DNA of 37,616 nt from Streptomyces sp. Isolate_45 (GCF_024721315.2 NZ_JANFAK020000084.1:1-37616), one strand, 5' to 3'; counted from the first letter of the stretch, positions 23,393 through 31,858 are shown. Notes: generated by a model not told the origin, from the letters alone. Made by a program: numbers and translations.

Positions 23393-24163
23393 TCAGGCAC
23401 CCATCGCGTGCAGGCCGCCGTCCACGTGGACGATCTCACCCGTGGTCTTCGGGAACCAGTCCGACAGCAGGGCGACGACGCCCTTGCCCGTCGGCTCCGG
23501 GTCGCTCATGTCCCACTCCAGCATCGAGCGGGAGTTCCAGACCTCGGCCAGCTCGCCGAAGCCCGGGATGGACTTGGCGGCCATGGAGCCGATCGGCCCC
23601 GCCGAGACCAGGTTGCAGCGGATGTTCTCCTTGCCCAGGTCGCGGGCGAGGTAACGGCTGGTGGCCTCCAGGGCCGCCTTGGCGGGGCCCATCCAGTCGT
23701 ACTGCGGCCAGGCGAACTGCGCGTCGAAGGTGAGCCCGACGATGGCCGCGCCCTCCGCCGGGAACAGCGGCTTGCAGGCCATGGCGAGGGACTTCAGCGA
23801 GAACGCCGAGACGTGCATGGCCGTGGCGACCGACTCGAACGGCGTGTTCAGGAAGTTCCCGCCGAGGGCGTCCTGCGGGGCGAAACCGATCGAGTGCACG
23901 ACACCGTCGAGACCGCCGAGCTCGTCGCGGACGAGACCCTCCAGACGGTCCAGGTGCTCCTGGTTGGTGACGTCGAGCTCGATCACCTTGACCGGCTTCG
24001 GCAGCTTCTTGGCGATGCGCTCGGTCAGCGACGGGCGCGGCCACGCGGTCAGGATGACCTCGGCGCCCTGCTCCTGGGCCAGCTTGGCGGTGTGGAAGGC
24101 GATGGACGATTCCATCAGCACCCCGGTGATGAGGATGCGCTTGCCGTCGAGAATTCCGCTCAT
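23393..24163 (-). CDS. fabI: enoyl-[acyl-carrier-protein] reductase (FabI/InhA type)
   Basis: A 256-residue NADH-dependent enoyl-ACP reductase that reduces trans-2-enoyl-ACP in the last step of fatty acid chain elongation. It has the divergent SDR features of the FabI/InhA group: ILITGVLMESSIAF at the N-terminus, HSIGFAPQ, and the catalytic pair Tyr155 and Lys162 in YDWMGPAKAAL (YxxxxxxK spacing). SAGPIGSMAAKSIPGF and EIVHVDGGLHAMGA complete the pattern. The sequence is nearest in style to mycobacterial InhA. ATG at 24163, four bases after the fabG stop, so the genes are co-transcribed. It is the target class of triclosan and isoniazid-type inhibitors. Confidence 0.96.
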   Translation of the reverse strand: MSGILDGKRILITGVLMESSIAFHTAKLAQEQGAEVILTAWPRPSLTERIAKKLPKPVKVIELDVTNQEHLDRLEGLVRDELGGLDGVVHSIGFAPQDALGGNFLNTPFESVATAMHVSAFSLKSLAMACKPLFPAEGAAIVGLTFDAQFAWPQYDWMGPAKAALEATSRYLARDLGKENIRCNLVSAGPIGSMAAKSIPGFGELAEVWNSRSMLEWDMSDPEPTGKGVVALLSDWFPKTTGEIVHVDGGLHAMGA

Positions 24164-24167
24164 GTGA

Positions 24168-24887
24168 TCAGTGACCCATGCCCAATCCGCCGTCAACGGG
24201 AATGACGGCTCCTGTGATGTACGCGGCGTCGTCGGACGCCAGGAAGCTCACGGCTGCCGCGATCTCCTCGGGCCGCGCGTACCGGGCCAGCGGCACCTGG
24301 GCCACGATGCCCGCACGCTGCTCGTCGGTGAGCACCTTCGTCATGTCGGTGTCCACGAAGCCGGGGGCGACCACGTTGAAGGTGATGTTGCGGGAGCCGA
24401 GCTCTCGGGCGAGCGAGCGGGCGAAGCCCACCAGCGCGGCCTTCGAGGCAGCGTAGTTGGCCTGGCCCGCGGATCCCAGCAGCCCGACGACCGAGGAGAT
24501 CAGGACCACACGGCCCTTCTTGGCACGGAGCATGCCGCGATTGGCGCGCTTGACGACCCGGAAGGTGCCGGTGAGGTTGGTGTCGACGACGGACGCGAAG
24601 TCCTCCTCCGACATCCGCATCAGCAGCGTGTCCTTGGTGATACCGGCATTGGCCACCAGCACCTCGACAGCGCCCTGCTTGTCCTCGATCTCCTTGTAGG
24701 CCTGCTCCACCTGCTCGGAGTCGGTGATGTCGCAACGCACCGCCAGCACACCCAGCGAAGTGAGCTCCTCCGGCGGCTCGCCCGACCGGTACGTGATCGC
24801 GACCTTGTCGCCGGCCTGCGCGAACGCTCGGGCGATGGCGAGGCCGATGCCCCGGTTTCCTCCGGTGACGAGAACCGAGCGGCTCAA
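24168..24887 (-). CDS. fabG: 3-oxoacyl-[acyl-carrier-protein] reductase
   Basis: A 239-residue NADPH-dependent beta-ketoacyl-ACP reductase, first reductive step of fatty acid elongation. The cofactor motif is TGGNRGIG (8-15), and NAG (80-82), Asn104, Ser132, Tyr145 and Lys149 (YAASKAALVGF) form the classic SDR active site. VAPGFVDTDM and FLASDDAAYITGAVIPVDGG are typical FabG. The start is TTG at 24887 after AAAGGGTGATC; it directly precedes the family N-terminus (SRSVLVTGG). First gene of the fabG-fabI operon. A possible promoter has TAGGTT at about 24931-24926 on the minus strand. Confidence 0.95.
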   Translation of the reverse strand: MSRSVLVTGGNRGIGLAIARAFAQAGDKVAITYRSGEPPEELTSLGVLAVRCDITDSEQVEQAYKEIEDKQGAVEVLVANAGITKDTLLMRMSEEDFASVVDTNLTGTFRVVKRANRGMLRAKKGRVVLISSVVGLLGSAGQANYAASKAALVGFARSLARELGSRNITFNVVAPGFVDTDMTKVLTDEQRAGIVAQVPLARYARPEEIAAAVSFLASDDAAYITGAVIPVDGGLGMGH

Positions 24888-25072
24888 CGGATCACCCTTT
24901 CGCTAGCTGTCTTGATTACCGAAAACCTATAGGCCGCCCGGGGCATCCGGAGAATCCGGCTCCGACAGGGCCTGAAGGCGGGGTCTGTCGAGTCCCTACA
25001 GAAAGATGTAGTCACAACAGCCTTGAGCGCGACATGATCGGGGCTATCGGCCCCGACCCCGGGAGGACTTCC

Positions 25073-26596
25073 GTGGCCCATTCCATCGACGCGGCTTTCA
25101 CCGCGCTGCCCTTGCGGGCGCTCGCCGACGCGGCGCTCGCCCGGGCCCGCGCGCTGGGCGCCGACCACGCCGACTTCCGGCTGGAGCGGATCCGCAGCGC
25201 CTCGTGGCGACTGCGCGACGCCAAGCCGTCCGGCGGCTCCGACACCACCGACCTCGGCTACGCGGTACGGGTGGTGCACGGGGGCAGCTGGGGCTTCGCC
25301 TCCGGTGTCGACCTGACCATGGACGGCGCCGCCAAGGTCGCCTCGCAGGCCGTGGCCATGGCGAAGCTGTCCGCCCAGGTGATCAAGGCGGCGGGGTCCG
25401 ACGAGCGGGTCGAGCTGGCCGCCGAGCCGGTGCACGCCGACCGGACCTGGATCTCCGCCTACGACGTGAACCCGTTCGAGGTGCCGGACGGCGAGAAGGC
25501 CGCCCTGCTCGCCGACTGGAGCGCGCGGCTGCTGGCCGCCGACGGGGTCGCGCACGTCGACGCCTCGCTGCTCGCCGTCCACGAGAACAAGTTCTACGCC
25601 GACTCCGCCGGCACCTCCACCACCCAGCAGCGCGTCCGGATCCACCCGCAGCTCACCGCCGTCGCCGTGAACGGCGTGACGGGCGAGTTCGACTCCATGC
25701 GCACCATCGCCCCGCCCGCCGGGCGCGGCTGGGAGTACCTGACCGGCACCGGCTGGGACTGGAACGCCGAGCTGGAGGAGATCCCCGGCCTGCTCGCCGA
25801 GAAGATGCGGGCCCCGAGCGTCGAGGCGGGGCGCTACGACCTCGTCGTGCACCCGTCCAACCTGTGGCTCACCATCCACGAGTCCATCGGCCACGCCACC
25901 GAGCTGGACCGGGCGCTGGGCTACGAGGCGGCGTACGCGGGGACCTCCTTCGCCACCTTCGACCAGCTGGGCAAGCTCAAGTACGGCTCCTCGATCATGA
26001 ACGTGACCGGTGACCGCACGGCCGAGCACGGCCTGGCCACGATCGGCTACGACGACGAGGGCGTCGAGGCGCAGAGCTGGGACCTCGTCAAGGACGGCAC
26101 CCTGGCCGGCTACCAGACCGACCGGCGGATCGCGAAGCTGACCGGGCTGGGGCGCTCCAACGGCTGCGCCTACGCCGACTCCCCCGGGCACGTGCCCGTC
26201 CAGCGGATGGCGAACGTCTCCCTCCAGCCGGATCCGGGCGGGCTGTCCACCGAGGACCTCATCGGCGGGGTGGAGCGCGGGATCTACGTGGTCGGCGACC
26301 GCTCGTGGTCGATCGACATGCAGCGCTACAACTTCCAGTTCACCGGGCAGCGCTTCTTCCGCATCGAGAACGGCCGGCTGGCCGGGCAGCTGCGCGACGT
26401 CGCGTACCAGGCCACGACCACCGAGTTCTGGGGCTCGATGGAGAAGGTCGGCGGACCGCAGACCTACGTCCTGGGCGGCGCCTTCAACTGCGGCAAGGCC
26501 CAGCCCGGCCAGGTCGCGGCGGTCTCGCACGGCTGCCCGTCCGCGCTGTTCCGCGACGTGAACATCCTCAACACCACGCAGGAGGCCGGCCGATGA
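25073..26596 (+). CDS. tldD: TldD metalloprotease subunit
   Basis: A 507-residue TldD-family zinc protease. The HExxxH motif is HESIGH, with its first His at about residue 269 (LTIHESIGHATELDRALGYE). YDDEGVEAQ, GYQTDRR and FQFTGQRFFRIENGRL are further family marks. With TldE it forms a heterodimer that degrades unfolded peptides; in Enterobacteria it processes microcins and CcdA. The GTG start at 25073 follows GGGAGG. The gene ends in NTTQEAGR-stop, and the same 23 bases recur 92 bases downstream before tldE, where they would again read NTTQEAGR-stop and overlap the tldE start. This suggests an insertion at the original tldD end. Confidence 0.94.
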   Translation: MAHSIDAAFTALPLRALADAALARARALGADHADFRLERIRSASWRLRDAKPSGGSDTTDLGYAVRVVHGGSWGFASGVDLTMDGAAKVASQAVAMAKLSAQVIKAAGSDERVELAAEPVHADRTWISAYDVNPFEVPDGEKAALLADWSARLLAADGVAHVDASLLAVHENKFYADSAGTSTTQQRVRIHPQLTAVAVNGVTGEFDSMRTIAPPAGRGWEYLTGTGWDWNAELEEIPGLLAEKMRAPSVEAGRYDLVVHPSNLWLTIHESIGHATELDRALGYEAAYAGTSFATFDQLGKLKYGSSIMNVTGDRTAEHGLATIGYDDEGVEAQSWDLVKDGTLAGYQTDRRIAKLTGLGRSNGCAYADSPGHVPVQRMANVSLQPDPGGLSTEDLIGGVERGIYVVGDRSWSIDMQRYNFQFTGQRFFRIENGRLAGQLRDVAYQATTTEFWGSMEKVGGPQTYVLGGAFNCGKAQPGQVAAVSHGCPSALFRDVNILNTTQEAGR

Positions 26597-26681
26597 GGGC
26601 AGACGGTCACTCCCCCGCCCCCCGGGGGTCCGGGGGTCGCCCCCCGGGACGGCACAGTCTCAACACCACGCAGGAGGCCGG
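26567..26681. repeat. 23-bp direct repeat flanking a GC-rich insert at the tldD/tldE junction
   Basis: The 23 bases 26567-26589 (CTCAACACCACGCAGGAGGC and three more) recur exactly at 26659-26681. Between them is a 69-base insert with C- and G-runs and the repeated decamer GCCCCCCGGG. The first copy encodes the end of TldD. The second copy carries the AGGAGG used by tldE. In the second copy the tldD-type reading would end in TGATG, overlapping the tldE start. The simplest reading is an insertion with duplication into a once-overlapping tldD-tldE junction. Confidence 0.85.
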
Positions 26682-26687
26682 ACGCTG

Positions 26688-28079
26688 ATGTCGACCCGAA
26701 CCAAGCCGCACGAGATCGTCGAGCGGGCCCTGGAGCTGTCCACGGCCGACGGCTGCGTCGCCATCGCCGACGAGGAGTCGAGCGCCAACCTGCGCTGGGC
26801 CGGCAACGCGCTCACCACGAACGGCGTCACCCGCGGCCGGACCCTGACGGTCATCGCCACCATCGACGGCAAGGAGGGGAGGGCCTCGGGGGTCGTGTCC
26901 CGCTCCGCGGTCACCGCCGCCGACCTGGAACCGCTCGTACGGGCCGCCGAGGCGGCCGCGCGCGGGGCCGGGCCGGCCGAGGACGCCCAGCCCCTGGTCA
27001 CCGGCACGCCGGCCTCGCCGGACTTCACCGACGCCCCGGCGGAGACCTCCTCGGCGGTGTTCGCGGACTTCGCGCCGGCCCTCGGCGAGGCCTTCGCCCG
27101 GGCCCGCGCGGGCGGCCGGGAACTCTACGGCTTCGCCAACCACGAGCTGGTCTCCACGTACGTCGGCACTTCCACGGGCCTGCGACTGCGCCACGACCAG
27201 CCGAACGGGACCCTGGAGGTCAACGCCAAGTCCCCGGACCGGCTGCGCTCGGCCTGGGCGGGCCGCTCGACGCGGGACTTCAAGGACGTCGACCCGACGG
27301 TCCTGGACGCGGAACTCGCGGTGCGCCTGGGCTGGGCGGAGCGGAAGATCGAGCTGCCGGCCGGGCGGTACGAGACCCTGCTGCCGCCGACGGCCGTGGC
27401 CGACCTGCTGATCTACCAGATGTGGTCGGCGGCCGCCCGGGACGCCGTGGAGGGCCGGACCGTCTTCTCCAAGCCCGGCGGCGGCACCCGCCTCGGCGAG
27501 CGGCTCTCCCCGCTGCCGCTGACCCTGCGCAGCGACCCGAACGCGCCTGGTCTGGAGTCCGCGCCGTTCGTGATCGCGCACAGCTCCGGCGACGACGCGT
27601 CCGTCTTCGACAACGGCCTGCCGGTCCCGCCGACGGAGTGGATCGGCGACGGTGAGCTGAAGCGGCTGACGACGACCCGGCACAGCGCCGCCCTGACCGG
27701 CCTGGACCTGTCCCCCGGCTTCGGGAACCTGATCCTGGACGGGGGCGGCGAGAAGTCCTTGGAGGAGATGGTGGCCGGCACCGCGCGGGGGCTGCTGCTG
27801 ACCTGCCTCTGGTACATCCGCGAGGTCGACCCGGCCACGCTGCTGCTCACGGGTCTCACCCGGGACGGCGTGTACCTGGTGGAGGACGGGCAGGTCGTGG
27901 GCGAGGTGAACAACTTCCGGTTCAACGAGTCCCCCGTCGACCTGCTGTCGCGAGCCACGGAGGCGGGCCGGACCGAGAAGACCCTCCCGCGCGAGTGGGG
28001 CGACTGGTTCACCCGGGCCGCGATGCCGGCGCTGCGCATCCCGGACTTCAACATGAGCTCGGTCAGCAAGGGCGTCTGA
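26688..28079 (+). CDS. tldE: TldE/PmbA metalloprotease-like subunit
   Basis: A 463-residue PmbA/TldE-family protein, the non-catalytic partner of TldD. The order of N-terminal alpha/beta domain, central GRYETLLPPTAVADLL, then LTGLDLSPGFGNLILDGGG and LLLTCLWYIREVDPATLLLTGLTRDGVYLVEDG is typical. No HExxxH is present, as expected for TldE. ATG at 26688 follows AGGAGG within the second copy of the junction repeat. The 91-base spacing from tldD is unusual for a pair that normally abuts or overlaps. The natural substrate peptide in this organism is not known. Confidence 0.93.
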   Translation: MSTRTKPHEIVERALELSTADGCVAIADEESSANLRWAGNALTTNGVTRGRTLTVIATIDGKEGRASGVVSRSAVTAADLEPLVRAAEAAARGAGPAEDAQPLVTGTPASPDFTDAPAETSSAVFADFAPALGEAFARARAGGRELYGFANHELVSTYVGTSTGLRLRHDQPNGTLEVNAKSPDRLRSAWAGRSTRDFKDVDPTVLDAELAVRLGWAERKIELPAGRYETLLPPTAVADLLIYQMWSAAARDAVEGRTVFSKPGGGTRLGERLSPLPLTLRSDPNAPGLESAPFVIAHSSGDDASVFDNGLPVPPTEWIGDGELKRLTTTRHSAALTGLDLSPGFGNLILDGGGEKSLEEMVAGTARGLLLTCLWYIREVDPATLLLTGLTRDGVYLVEDGQVVGEVNNFRFNESPVDLLSRATEAGRTEKTLPREWGDWFTRAAMPALRIPDFNMSSVSKGV

Positions 28080-28085
28080 CCCACC

Positions 28086-28134
28086 TAGACTGACCATGGC
28101 AATTTCAGACATCGAAGGAGTCGAGAGACCGTGA
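28086..28134 (+). promoter_or_regulatory. tyrS promoter element and possible leaderless 12-codon ORF
   Basis: TAGACT (28086-28091) is a plausible -10 box. An ATG lies only four bases downstream (28096), so a transcript from here would be nearly leaderless. The ATG opens a 12-codon frame, MAISDIEGVERP, whose TGA (28132-28134) overlaps the tyrS GTG (28131-28133). The tyrS ribosome site AAGGAG lies within it. It contains no Tyr codon, so classical attenuation is unlikely. No convincing -35 is seen. Confidence 0.35.
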
Positions 28135-29396
28135 CGGACATCGTCGACGAACTGAAGTGGCGTGGGCTCTTCGCCCAGTCCACCGACGAAGAAGCGCTGC
28201 GCAAGGCGTTCGCGGACGGTCCGGTCACGTTCTATTGCGGCTACGACCCGACGGCGGCCTCGCTGCACGTGGGTCACCTGGTGCAGGTCCTGACCATGCG
28301 CCGGCTCCAGCTGGCGGGCAACCGTCCGCTGGCGCTGGTCGGCGGGGCCACCGGTCAGATCGGCGACCCGCGCCCGACGGCCGAGCGCACCCTGAACGAC
28401 CCCGCGGTCATCGCGGAGTGGGTGAACCGGCTGCGTTCGCAGATCGAGCCGTTCCTGTCCTTCGAGGGCGAGAACGCGGCGGTCATGGTGAACAACCTGG
28501 ACTGGACGGCGGGCATGTCCGCCATCGAGTTCCTGCGGGACATCGGCAAGCACTTCCGCGTCAACAAGATGCTGACGAAGGACTCGGTCGCCAAGCGGCT
28601 GGAGTCGGACCAGGGCATCAGCTACACCGAGTTCAGCTACCAGTTGCTCCAGGGCATGGACTTCCTGGAGCTGTACCGGCGCCACGGCTGCGTGCTCCAG
28701 CAGGGCGGCTCCGACCAGTGGGGCAACCTGACGGCCGGCCTCGACCTGATCCACCGGGTCGAGTCGGGCGCGCAGGTGCACGCCATGGCGACGCCGCTGA
28801 TGGTCAAGGCGGACGGCACCAAGTTCGGCAAGACCGAGGGCGGGGCCGTCTGGCTGGACCCGGAGATGACCACCCCGTACGCGTTCTACCAGTTCTGGCT
28901 GAACGTGGACGACCGGGACATCTCCACCTACATGCGGATCCTGTCGTTCCGGTCCCGTGAGGAACTGGAGGCGCTGGAGGCGCAGACCGCCGAGCGGCCG
29001 CAGGCGCGCGCCGCTCAGCGGGCCCTGGCCGAGGAGCTCACCACGCTGGTGCACGGCGCCGACCAGTGCGCCGCCGTGATCGCCGCGTCGAAGGCGCTGT
29101 TCGGTCAGGGCGAGCTGGCGGAGCTGGACGAGGCCACGCTGGCCGCGGCCCTGTCGGAGCTGCCGCACGCGAAGGTCGCCGAGCCGGGCCCGGTCGTGGA
29201 CCTCTTCGCGGAGACGGGCCTGGTCGCCAGCAAGTCGGCGGGACGCCGGACCGTGAAGGAGGGCGGCGCCTACGTGAACAACGTGAAGGTCACCGCCGAG
29301 GACGCGGTCACCGGCCCGGAGGACCTGCTGCACGGCCGTTGGCTGGTGCTGCGGCGCGGCAAGAAGAACCTGGCCGCCGTCGAGGTCACCGGCTGA
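28131..29396 (+). CDS. tyrS: tyrosyl-tRNA synthetase
   Basis: A 421-residue class I tyrosyl-tRNA synthetase. The HIGH motif is HVGH (46-49) after YCGYDPTAASL. DQWGNLTAG and the KMSKS-equivalent KFGKT (231-235) mark the catalytic domain. The C-terminal S4-like RNA-binding domain (about 345-421: SAGRRTVKEGGAYVNNVKV) holds the tRNA. Length and motifs match bacterial TyrRS type 1. GTG at 28131 follows AAGGAG. No T-box-like leader is seen in the 51-base gap after tldE; a short upstream ORF overlaps the start. A terminator follows. Confidence 0.97.
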   Translation: MTDIVDELKWRGLFAQSTDEEALRKAFADGPVTFYCGYDPTAASLHVGHLVQVLTMRRLQLAGNRPLALVGGATGQIGDPRPTAERTLNDPAVIAEWVNRLRSQIEPFLSFEGENAAVMVNNLDWTAGMSAIEFLRDIGKHFRVNKMLTKDSVAKRLESDQGISYTEFSYQLLQGMDFLELYRRHGCVLQQGGSDQWGNLTAGLDLIHRVESGAQVHAMATPLMVKADGTKFGKTEGGAVWLDPEMTTPYAFYQFWLNVDDRDISTYMRILSFRSREELEALEAQTAERPQARAAQRALAEELTTLVHGADQCAAVIAASKALFGQGELAELDEATLAAALSELPHAKVAEPGPVVDLFAETGLVASKSAGRRTVKEGGAYVNNVKVTAEDAVTGPEDLLHGRWLVLRRGKKNLAAVEVTG

Positions 29397-29415
29397 CGCG
29401 GCCCGCACGTGACGA

Positions 29416-29450
29416 GGGGCCGGTACGGACAGTGCGTCCGTGCCGGCCCC
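29416..29450 (+). terminator. terminator between tyrS and glsB-like gene
   Basis: A 15-bp stem (29416-29430 with 29436-29450, one G-U pair) with a 5-base loop, 19 bases past the tyrS stop and between convergent genes. Confidence 0.88.
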
Positions 29451-29481
29451 TCCGTCGTCGCGCCCCGGGTGCGCGGGCGGC

Positions 29482-29757
29482 TCAGGCGGTGCGTTTGTTG
29501 CCCCTCAGCGCCATGTACGCCATGTCGCCGAGGCCGACGATCAGGACCGCTCCGACCAGTTGCAGCAGGTGCCTGATCCAGTCGATGCCCTTGGTGTCGG
29601 CGACACCGATCCAGGTGGCGACGGCGTTGCCGAGGACGCTGCCGATGATGCCGAAGATCACGGTCAGCCAGAGGGGCTGGTGCTGCTTGCCGGGCAGGAT
29701 CGCCCGGGCAATCAGGCCCAGCACCAAACCGACGATGATCGCCCACAACCAATGCAT
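29482..29757 (-). CDS. GlsB/YeaQ/YmgE-family stress response membrane protein
   Basis: A 91-residue integral membrane protein with three hydrophobic segments. The GlsB/YeaQ/YmgE (transglycosylase-associated protein) pattern is clear: WAIIVGLVLGLIARAILPGKQ, LTVIFGIIGSVLGNAVATWIG, and a final helix LLQLVGAVLIVGLG. ATG at 29757 follows GGAGGAGG. The family is induced by stress in several bacteria; the molecular role is unknown. The tail RGNKRTA is short and basic. Confidence 0.92.
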   Translation of the reverse strand: MHWLWAIIVGLVLGLIARAILPGKQHQPLWLTVIFGIIGSVLGNAVATWIGVADTKGIDWIRHLLQLVGAVLIVGLGDMAYMALRGNKRTA

Positions 29758-29934
29758 GTCGCCTCCTCCGGCGCGATGTGCGCATGTCGCACCAGTCTTG
29801 ATCCGCGCGACGAACGACGCATTTCGGACAGAGCCGTTCGGGGGACACCCCCTCACCACGCCGGGAGGCGGGCCGCGTACCGTGGAAGTGTTCCGGACCG
29901 GGGTGCGTCCGGCAGGCGGATCGGGTGGTGCAAC

Positions 29935-30267
29935 GTGCGGCGGACGAAGCGGAACGAGGCCGAGGTCTTCCGGATCACCGGGGCCCGGATGGGCCTCGCC
30001 GAGGACGTGCGGGGGCGACAGCGCCGGTACGTCATCTCGATGACGATCAGGACCCTTTCGGTCATCGCGACGGTGGTCCTGTGGAACGTGGAGCGCCATG
30101 TGGCGATCGTGACGTTGGTCGCGGGCGCCCTGTTGCCGTACGTCGCGGTGGTCATCGCCAACGCGGGGCGCGAGTCGACGCCCTCCCTGCCCTCGCACTT
30201 CGTACCGGCGCCTGTGCGCCCCGCGCTGGAGGCCGAAAACCTCAACAAGAGCTCAGATCAATCCTGA
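29935..30267 (+). CDS. DUF3099-family membrane protein
   Basis: A 110-residue protein that I recognise as an actinobacterial DUF3099 member: VFRITGARMGLAEDVRGRQRRYVISM at the N-terminus, then two close hydrophobic segments (TLSVIATVVLWNVER; IVTLVAGALLPYVAVVIANAG). The C-terminus is polar, with a Pro-rich stretch. The GTG start at 29935 has no strong ribosome site. Function unknown. It is divergent from the GlsB-like gene and followed by a strong hairpin. Confidence 0.85.
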   Translation: MRRTKRNEAEVFRITGARMGLAEDVRGRQRRYVISMTIRTLSVIATVVLWNVERHVAIVTLVAGALLPYVAVVIANAGRESTPSLPSHFVPAPVRPALEAENLNKSSDQS

Positions 30268-30342
30268 AGTTCCGGTGCACCCGACCGGGTCCTGCGTGAC
30301 ATACTGCCTACGCGCTCCGCATCCCCCGTCGGAGCGACGGAC

Positions 30343-30380
30343 CGACGCCGGGCAGCTCCCCCCGTGGCTGCCCGGCGTCG
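30343..30380 (+). terminator. hairpin terminator after DUF3099 gene
   Basis: A perfect 14-bp stem (30343-30356 with 30367-30380, CGACGCCGGGCAGC) with a 10-base loop, 75 bases past the DUF3099 stop. A -10-like TAGGGT (30411-30416) follows for the next gene. Confidence 0.75.
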
Positions 30381-30424
30381 CCCATCCGAAGCTCTCCCGA
30401 GTGCGTGTTTGTAGGGTTGAGGCC

Positions 30425-30679
30425 GTGAACTCCCCTGATGTGAACGCATCCGCCTCCGAGCCCGCCCCCACCTGCTCCGCCAAGGGCTGTCGCGACGCGG
30501 CCGCCTGGGTCCTCGCCTGGAACAACCCCGCGCTGCACACCCCGCAGCGGCGCAAGACCTGGCTGGCGTGCGAGGAGCACCGCGAGCACCTCTCCCAGTT
30601 CCTCGGGGTCCGCGGCTTCCTCAAGGACGTCGTGAAGCTCGACGAGTGGGTGCAGCCCGAGGGCTCGGAACGCGCCTGA
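30425..30679 (+). CDS. small conserved cysteine-containing protein, unknown function
   Basis: An 84-residue soluble protein. It has CSAKGC near residues 17-22 and CEEHREH near residues 49-55, a pattern that could bind a zinc ion with two Cys pairs or Cys/His. The segment AWVLAWNNPALHTPQRRKTWLAC and the end LGVRGFLKDVV look strongly conserved in type. I recall similar Streptomyces proteins being mislabelled as acetone carboxylase; nothing in the sequence supports that. A TAGGGT box ends nine bases before the GTG, so the transcript may be leaderless. A terminator overlaps the stop codon. Confidence 0.78.
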   Translation: MNSPDVNASASEPAPTCSAKGCRDAAAWVLAWNNPALHTPQRRKTWLACEEHREHLSQFLGVRGFLKDVVKLDEWVQPEGSERA

Positions 30680-30701
30680 GCCCCGGCCGGGGCCGGGGCT
30701 C
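30678..30701 (+). terminator. terminator overlapping the stop codon of the small Cys protein gene
   Basis: A perfect 11-bp stem (30678-30688 with 30691-30701, GAGCCCCGGCC) with a two-base tip. It begins within the TGA stop and lies between convergent genes. Confidence 0.7.
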
Positions 30702-30745
30702 GGACGAGGCTCGTCGCGGCGGGCCGGGCGCGGGTGGCGCCCCGC

Positions 30746-31735
30746 TCAGCCGCCGATCGCGGACATGGGACGATCGGGCTGGAGGAACGACGGGTCGTCG
30801 AGGCCGGAGCCGGCCTTCTTGCCCCACATCGCCACCTTCCACAGGCGGGCGATCTCCTCGTCCGGGGCGCCGGAGCGCAGCGCGGCCCGCAGGTCGGACT
30901 CCTCGGTGGCGAACAGGCACGTACGGATCTGTCCGTCGGCGGTGAGCCGGGTGCGGTCGCAGGCGCCGCAGAAGGGGCGGGTGACGGAGGCGATGACGCC
31001 GACCGTTGCCGGGCCGCCGTCGACCACCCAGCGTTCGGCGGGGGCGGAGCCGCGCTCGTCGGCGCCCTCCTCGGTGAGCGTGAAGCGGGTGCGCAGGGAC
31101 TGGAGGATGTCCCCGGCGGTGATCATGCCGTCGCGCTTCCAGCCGTGCTGGGCGTCGAGGGGCATCTGCTCGATGAAGCGGAGCTCGTACTCGTTCTCCA
31201 CGGCCCAGGCGAGCAGGTCGGGGGCCTCGTCGGCGTTGAGTCCGGGCATCAGGACGGCGTTGACCTTGACGGGGGTCAGACCGGCGTCGCGGGCGGCCGC
31301 CATGCCGTCGATGACGTCCTTGTGGCGGTCTCGGCGGGTCAGGGTCTTGAAGACGTCGGGGCGCAGGGTGTCGAGCGAAACGTTCACCCTGTCCAGGCCG
31401 GCGGCCTTGAGGGCCTGCGCGGTGCGCTTGAGGCCGATGCCGTTGGTGGTCAGCGACATCCTGGGGCGGGGCTCCAGGGCGGCGCACTGTTCGACGATCC
31501 CCACCAGGCCGGGCCGGAGCAACGGTTCGCCGCCGGTGAAGCGGACCTCGGTGATGCCGAGGCTCGTGACGGCGATGCGAATCAGCCGCACGATCTCCTC
31601 GTCGCTCAGCAGGTCCGACTTGCCGAGCCACTGCAGTCCCTCTTCGGGCATGCAGTAGGTACAGCGCAGGTTGCACCGGTCGGTGAGTGAGACGCGCAGG
31701 TCAGTGGCCACGCGGCCGTACGTGTCGAGAAGCAC
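30746..31735 (-). CDS. moaA: GTP 3',8-cyclase MoaA (molybdenum cofactor synthesis)
   Basis: A 329-residue radical SAM enzyme that converts GTP to 3',8-cyclo-GTP in the first step of molybdenum cofactor synthesis. The N-terminal cluster motif has Cys21, Cys25 and Cys28 (CNLRCTYCMP), with the SAM-binding FTGGEPLLRP. The C-terminal second cluster uses Cys256, Cys259 and Cys273 (CGAC and CLF). The conserved Gly-Gly end (328-329) is present. GTG at 31735 follows GGAGAGGGGG. No other moa gene is in the window. A strong terminator with a GNRA loop lies just beyond its promoter side. Confidence 0.97.
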   Translation of the reverse strand: MLLDTYGRVATDLRVSLTDRCNLRCTYCMPEEGLQWLGKSDLLSDEEIVRLIRIAVTSLGITEVRFTGGEPLLRPGLVGIVEQCAALEPRPRMSLTTNGIGLKRTAQALKAAGLDRVNVSLDTLRPDVFKTLTRRDRHKDVIDGMAAARDAGLTPVKVNAVLMPGLNADEAPDLLAWAVENEYELRFIEQMPLDAQHGWKRDGMITAGDILQSLRTRFTLTEEGADERGSAPAERWVVDGGPATVGVIASVTRPFCGACDRTRLTADGQIRTCLFATEESDLRAALRSGAPDEEIARLWKVAMWGKKAGSGLDDPSFLQPDRPMSAIGG

Positions 31736-31858
31736 TGTGGGCCCCCTCTCCTGTCCGGTTCTGCGGAGGTAGACGCCGTCGCGGGTACGCGGTGGCGCTG
31801 TGTTCGAGCCTACGCGACGGGCTTGGCCCGTAGGGGTGCCCGATTGAACGAGACGCGA

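Noticed and set aside
28080..28130. T-box leader for tyrS
   Set aside because: The gap after tldE is only 51 bases, too short for a T-box, and no T-box sequence is seen.
26607..29408. 933-codon open frame opposite tldE and tyrS
   Set aside because: It covers two well-supported genes on the other strand and shows no domain; it is a product of third-position GC bias.
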